Shown here piece after piece: positions 62,389-64,000 of a stretch of 64,000 nucleotides of DNA (its first letter is position 1; each line of letters opens with the position of its first letter). Origin of the DNA: Xylaria sp. FL1777 (lineage: Eukaryota; Ascomycota; Sordariomycetes; Xylariales; Xylariaceae). The DNA lies in the NCBI GenBank assembly GCA_022578965.1, contig MU400624.1:1-64000 (forward strand). The letters run 5' to 3'. The translations under genes were made by a program, and so were the position numbers. The notes under the pieces are model-generated. The model made no database searches and was not told the origin of the DNA. It was given only the letters and a program-made list of their open reading frames with translations.

Positions 62389-63474
62389 TTACCCTCTGTT
62401 GATTGTGTTTCCGCTTCCACGTGGGTTCGCCTCTGTGAAGTCGTCCCACTCCCGAGCCTTCATAGTTTCTTCGTCTGCTTTCTCCATATTATCCTCGTCA
62501 GGCTCTGGTTGCCTTCCACTTGCTTCACCGCCTCCCTCAATGATGCCGCCCCTTCTCCTTTCTTCCTCTAGATATTCGTCGATAGACATTGTCGGAAGGT
62601 TGTGCCCTGGCCGGAATACCCCGCGCTGGAGTTCCCGCCGATCACCCACTAGGGTGAATGGCCGTAGTGGCTTTCCTTCTTTGCTAAGTAACGGCCCTTT
62701 AAAACCGGCTTGCAGCCGCAACGGGGCGTCGAGCTTCTCAGAGTAGCCATCGTTGTCTATAGATTCCTTGCGCCTCCGTTCATCCTCTTCTAAAGTTGTA
62801 TCTTGGGGCATTAAGGGGATAGGGGCTTGCGCTAAGACTTCCGCTTCGCGGTTGATGCCTTCGAGACCTTGAAATGTCATATGAACACTCAAGGCAATAT
62901 TAGCAAGGTATAGCTCGCGAACAGCCTCTTCATCTCCACCATCCTGTAGATACCGAGGTGAGTTGCGCATATACTCCAACTTCTGCTTCAGTTCCTTCTC
63001 AGCCTTAAAGTTCGCAATTTTGGCGTTGCGACGGGCGTTAGGGTCTCTGGCTGAGATGGTTGAGAAGCTGGTGGGATCTTCATTGTACTCTGCAAGGAGT
63101 TTACTATCTCGAGGAGGCAGAATTGAGTAGCTGTCCAAGAGATGAAGGAATCTCTCATAGGCGTCGCGGGTCGAGGTCAAGATTCTTCTTCGTTCCAAGG
63201 GTGAGCTGGTTGAGACTTTCTGAAGCAACTCAGCTATGTGGTAGAAGACTAGGAGATAGGGCAGATCTGATGTTGCAACATCCTCGAGGGACTCATTTGT
63301 GCTGAACAGCGAAATCTTGTCGATTATTTGCACGCATTCCTCATAAGACTGTCGAGCTGCTGCAACATCCTCCTGGTACGTTGATGAGGTCATATCGTAG
63401 GACCCCTCGACTGCCAAGCGTTTTCCTTCAGCGGCTTGGAAGGCCGACTTCAGGGTCCTGGGTTCCTCGGCCAT
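62389..63474 (-). CDS. TAP42: TAP42/alpha4-type PP2A-associated protein
   Basis: Binds catalytic subunits of PP2A-type phosphatases and transmits TORC1 signals. A single exon encodes 361 residues, close to the size of yeast Tap42. The N-terminal two thirds is the expected helical repeat domain: L-P-Y-L-L-V-F-Y-H-I-A-E-L-L, then R-D-A-Y-E-R-F-L near 107, and the basic stretch R-N-A-K-I-A-N-F-K-A-E-K-E-L, a TAP42 family hallmark believed to contact the phosphatase. The C-terminal part has M-S-I-D-E-Y-L-E-E-E and ends K-A-R-E-W-D-D-F-T-E-A-N-P-R-G-S-G-N, the conserved tail motif. The ATG sits directly at the family's usual start. Its upstream region ends only about 350 bases from the right-hand AT-rich block. 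Confidence 0.95.
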   Translation of the reverse strand: MAEEPRTLKSAFQAAEGKRLAVEGSYDMTSSTYQEDVAAARQSYEECVQIIDKISLFSTNESLEDVATSDLPYLLVFYHIAELLQKVSTSSPLERRRILTSTRDAYERFLHLLDSYSILPPRDSKLLAEYNEDPTSFSTISARDPNARRNAKIANFKAEKELKQKLEYMRNSPRYLQDGGDEEAVRELYLANIALSVHMTFQGLEGINREAEVLAQAPIPLMPQDTTLEEDERRRKESIDNDGYSEKLDAPLRLQAGFKGPLLSKEGKPLRPFTLVGDRRELQRGVFRPGHNLPTMSIDEYLEEERRRGGIIEGGGEASGRQPEPDEDNMEKADEETMKAREWDDFTEANPRGSGNTINRG

Positions 63475-63840
63475 GTTGACTCTAAATGCCGTCGAATTTT
63501 AACTAAAACATTTATATGTATAAGACTGAATGTTTTGTAGGAACAGATGCGACTATTGAAAAGGGTTCGTTGGAATAATATGACGTGACCAAGCAGAGCT
63601 GAATGGTAGAGCTGGATGGAGCACTGGCACAGATGCAAGGATCCAAGGGAAGGGATCAAGTGTGGTGGATGTGGGGCTAGATGCACACCAGTAGTGGAAT
63701 ATATGCATGTTCCAGAAATCAATAGTACATTGTGCCTTCTGAATACTGGCCCAGAACCTTGTAATTACTACGTAGGGTTAGGTCTGTACTTAAAAAGGTG
63801 GATGTTAAAGGAAAAACATCTCTTAAGTATAGTACTAAGA
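63475..63840. other. TAP42 upstream region up to AT boundary
   Basis: Ordinary composition until about 63,780, then rapidly AT-rich. The minus strand has TATACATATAAATGTTTT about 40 bases before the ATG, a TATA-like tract. No gene was seen. Confidence 0.5.
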
Positions 63841-64000
63841 AACTATGTATAAATATTACTAATTTAAGTAAAGCTAGTTTATGCTTTTTAAGTTTTTGCA
63901 TAGTAATTATTGCATAATATATATTATAGCTTATGCTACTTAAAAGCTATAATTACTTTTTTTGCTAAATAACTATTTTAATTATTTATAAAAATAAAGC
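63841..64000. repeat. Start of second AT-rich degraded block
   Basis: The last 160 bases have the same word use as 1-13,600 (agc, gct, gca in A/T sequence, almost no tc or ga). The genic segment is therefore enclosed on both sides; the block continues beyond the window. Confidence 0.75.

Overview
The window comes from a filamentous ascomycete (Pezizomycotina; I lean towards Sordariomycetes). The genes carry 48-110 nt introns with GT-AG ends, and the set is typically fungal: a FlbA-type RGS protein, a Git3-like receptor, Cdc73, Tap42, Orc4, a DUF7053-type protein and a GPI-anchored wall protein. A block of very AT-rich, mutation-degraded transposon DNA also fits the 'AT-isochore' genomes of this group.

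Layout. (1) 1-13,600 is an extremely AT-rich block without intact genes. Inside it, 2470-10180 can be read as a wrecked Ty3/gypsy retrotransposon on the + strand: two LTR-like repeats flank, in order, a Gag zinc knuckle, RT, RNase H, and the integrase zinc finger and core, all with C-to-T type damage. (2) 13,600-15,400 is a transition zone with a fragment of a 2EXR-like protein. (3) 15,396-46,832 is a normal gene region holding an MFS transporter, an F-box protein, a class I glutamine amidotransferase-like protein, a Git3/GPR-type receptor, a DUF7053-type protein, ORC4 with a PHD finger, a GPI-anchored secreted protein and FlbA. All are on the minus strand except the amidotransferase. It also holds long intergenic stretches rich in TAGGTA-type short repeats and one likely decayed gene near 23 kb. 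(4) 46,833-60,652 is a gene-poor gap of about 13.8 kb. (5) 60,653-63,474 holds CDC73 and TAP42 in tandem on the minus strand. (6) From about 63,840 to the end the sequence becomes AT-rich again, so the genic segment is an island of about 50 kb between two degraded blocks.

Functional links are limited, and this is not a dedicated cluster. Two genes belong to heterotrimeric G-protein signalling (the receptor and the RGS protein). Two neighbours are core growth and transcription regulators (Tap42 in TOR/PP2A signalling, Cdc73 in the Paf1 complex). Orc4 is replication machinery. Gene models below were assembled by reading splice sites by eye; where I corrected a naive open frame the reasoning is given. 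I saw no tRNA, 5S rRNA, CRISPR array or convincing new multi-gene system. The least expected signals are the nucleotide context of the AT-rich degradation, the differing tandem arrays in the two LTRs, and the decayed exon near 23 kb.
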